A stretch of 64,000 nucleotides of DNA from Phycisphaerae bacterium. GTDB lineage: Bacteria > Planctomycetota > Phycisphaerae > UBA1845 > Fen-1342. The notes beneath the pieces were generated by a model. That model was not told where the DNA came from. It saw only the letters and a program-made list of their open reading frames with translations, and searched no databases. The stretch lies in the NCBI GenBank assembly GCA_017999985.1, contig JAGNKU010000007.1, forward strand, positions 186,001-250,000. The letters run 5' to 3'. The translations under genes and the position numbers were made by a program. This document shows positions 62,821-64,000 of the stretch, one piece after another. Every line of letters begins with the position of its first letter. The first letter of the stretch is position 1.

Positions 62821-63615
62821 CTAACGCTCTTCCTCGCTGAGAGCTCGCGCGAGCGTGCGCAGAAGTGCTTCCGTATCGCGCTGCAGGCTCTCGGACTGCC
62901 GCACGGTCAGCAACCCGGCGTGGCAAGTGGTCTGGCCGGTGCCACCGTTGACCACCCATGAGTCTGGTTCGACCGCCTGCGTCAGCATTTGCTCAAGCTC
63001 CCTGGCGGCGTCGAACTCCGGTATGGACATCGAGGGCGACGCGCCACGCGCGCCGGGTACGTCGCTCATGGGCACCAAACGCGCCCGGCGAATGTAACGC
63101 TTGACGGCACGCTCGTGCTCGGCCTCGGTGGCGGCCAGTAGCGCACGCACATCGTAGATCCGCACGGCCATGCGTCGCGCGAGGATTTCACCCGTGCTGA
63201 TCCGCAGGCATCCGTCGCGGACCTCGTACGCAAGGCGCAGCTCATTGCCGGCGTCCGCGAGCGCAAGTTCCAGAGCTTGACGAACCGACAGACCGCGAAA
63301 GTCGCAGCGGATGGGCGCTTCCCGCTCGACGCCCATACTGTTCAGCGCGTCCCAGTCCGCCCACACGCAGCCCGGCACCACGTCGGACAGCAGCGCGACG
63401 AACTCCTCAAGCGTGGTTATGTCGGTCGCTTGGGGCAGGGGCGCCGCCAGCACAGCCTGAATGCGCTGGTCCGCCACAGCACTGTCTGGCGCGGTCTCGG
63501 GAAGCGCGTACACGCGAATGGCTATCGCCTGGCGGCTGTGCAGCCCGCCTTGTGCACACCCCGCAGCGAGCGCGGACACTATCGCGACGGCGACGGCAGC
63601 AGTGACTCGGCGCAT
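62821..63615 (-). CDS. Lipoprotein with secretin/STN-like domain
   Basis: The ATG at 63615 has GAGGAGGT 6 bases ahead. The 264-residue protein has a signal with lipobox (LAAGC). An IRCDFRGLSVRQALELAL helix-strand unit with ELRLAYEVRDGCLRIST follows, then a second unit IYDVRALL. This beta-alpha-beta pattern matches the STN/secretin N-terminal-like fold common in planctomycete proteins. The end, LLTVRQSESLQRDTEALL, is the typical closing phrase. It probably binds a partner in the periplasm; no secretin is seen here. Confidence 0.75.
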   Translation of the reverse strand: MRRVTAAVAVAIVSALAAGCAQGGLHSRQAIAIRVYALPETAPDSAVADQRIQAVLAAPLPQATDITTLEEFVALLSDVVPGCVWADWDALNSMGVEREAPIRCDFRGLSVRQALELALADAGNELRLAYEVRDGCLRISTGEILARRMAVRIYDVRALLAATEAEHERAVKRYIRRARLVPMSDVPGARGASPSMSIPEFDAARELEQMLTQAVEPDSWVVNGGTGQTTCHAGLLTVRQSESLQRDTEALLRTLARALSEEER

Positions 63616-63696
63616 GGCACACCTCCTCTGCCAGCTTGGACGCCGCATCATAGTGCCAAGTTCCCCGGCGGGCCGCCCAGATTGCGCAGCTCGGCC

Positions 63697-63724
63697 GGTC
63701 GCGCACGGACGCGACCTGCCCTAC
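63697..63724. repeat. Degenerate GGCAGGTC-type inverted repeat
   Basis: GGTCGC and GCGACC flank an 8-base spacer; the right side continues as TGCCCTAC, the complement of the GTAGGGCA lead of the other copies. Confidence 0.5.
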
Positions 63725-63830
63725 AAATCGGCGCGGACCCGCGCCTGGGCCGGCGGCGGCGTGATATGCTGTTGGGGGTGGTCGTGCCGCGCGTGGCGGC
63801 GCGACTGCCGCGGGACGTGAGCGGACCACG

Positions 63831-64000
63831 ATGTCGAGTTTCGGCCACTGGTTCCTGACGCCGGTCGTGTTCGCGATTCTCCTGGTGGTCGGGCTGCTGC
63901 TGGTGGTGTACGTGCTGCTGCTTGCGGCGCAGCGTCGTGGCGGGGCCGGCCGCATCTGTCCGTCGAAACACTGCGGGCATCGCAACCCGCCCCAGGCCCA
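63831..64000 (+). CDS. Membrane protein with zinc-ribbon start, 3' end truncated
   Basis: The frame opens at the ATG at 63831 and runs off the edge. The visible 56 residues are a short polar start, one membrane helix (residues 8-34, very Leu/Val-rich), RRGG and then CPSKHCGHRNP. The C-x4-C-G-H-x-N-P pattern looks like the first half of a cytoplasmic zinc ribbon that would continue outside the window. This recalls the zinc-ribbon membrane proteins at 37343-38322 but with reversed order. No ribosome site is strong. Confidence 0.55.
   Translation, partial: MSSFGHWFLTPVVFAILLVVGLLLVVYVLLLAAQRRGGAGRICPSKHCGHRNPPQA

Overview
This is a 64 kb stretch of GC-rich, densely coded chromosome from a Gram-negative bacterium, most likely a planctomycete of the Phycisphaerae type. 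Four observations support that placement. A large secreted protein ends in tandem dockerin-like calcium repeats of the GDINPFV type (7337-9574). A PEP-CTERM exported protein is present (55251-56213). Two small membrane proteins end in a CGYDLTG-type zinc ribbon (37343-38322). Ser/Thr kinases cluster with an FHA protein and an ECF sigma factor (43751-52697). LpxA implies a lipid A outer membrane. No rRNA, tRNA, CRISPR array, integrase or transposase gene was recognised, so the taxonomy is inferred from protein style only.

Layout. 1-4.6 kb: a plus-strand, translationally coupled run with a truncated TPR-like membrane protein, UbiX flavin prenyltransferase, UbiA prenyltransferase and a GT39-like membrane glycosyltransferase. 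4.6-13.7 kb: minus-strand genes for a collagen-like lipoprotein, a small lipoprotein behind a palindrome-bearing promoter, a Gfo/Idh/MocA oxidoreductase, the dockerin-like surface protein, GMP synthase and a large membrane protein. 13.9-18.9 kb: M42 aminopeptidase, a degenerate pyruvoyl-tetrahydropterin-synthase relative, a small lipoprotein, a metallophosphoesterase and a sulfatase-TPR fusion. 19-32.6 kb: a long minus-strand block with a PIG-V-like mannosyltransferase, PgeF, zinc alcohol dehydrogenase, HEAT lipoprotein, MurI, an enlarged prepilin peptidase, shikimate kinase, PurB, a trans-sulfuration enzyme, an amidohydrolase and three proteins of unknown function. 32.7-38.3 kb: phosphomannomutase, an M16 homologue lacking its zinc site, a second Gfo/Idh/MocA enzyme and the zinc-ribbon pair. 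38.5-42.8 kb: sugar epimerase, TatD, YicC, SecG and TpiA. 43.1-52.7 kb: a 3D-domain secreted protein, then the signalling cluster. 52.7-64 kb: a HEAT protein, the PEP-CTERM protein, PhzF-like, beta-propeller, glycerate kinase, LpxA, a cytosine-deaminase-like enzyme, PdxJ, a secretin-domain-like lipoprotein and a truncated membrane protein.

Most genes are core metabolism or envelope functions. The accessory character lies in three places: the signalling cluster, the surface proteins (collagen-like, dockerin-like, PEP-CTERM), and the intergenic spaces. The spaces carry several dispersed repeat families (a 42-bp element, short GGCAGGTC and GGTGGGC hairpins, heptad GCTGA repeats). Both sides of the zinc-ribbon gene pair carry the same repeat module in opposite orientation. 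The most promising candidate for an undescribed system is the kinase-FHA-kinase-membrane protein-sigma factor cluster. Its first kinase and its sigma factor both carry an H-x3-C-x2-C zinc-finger motif of the anti-sigma type.
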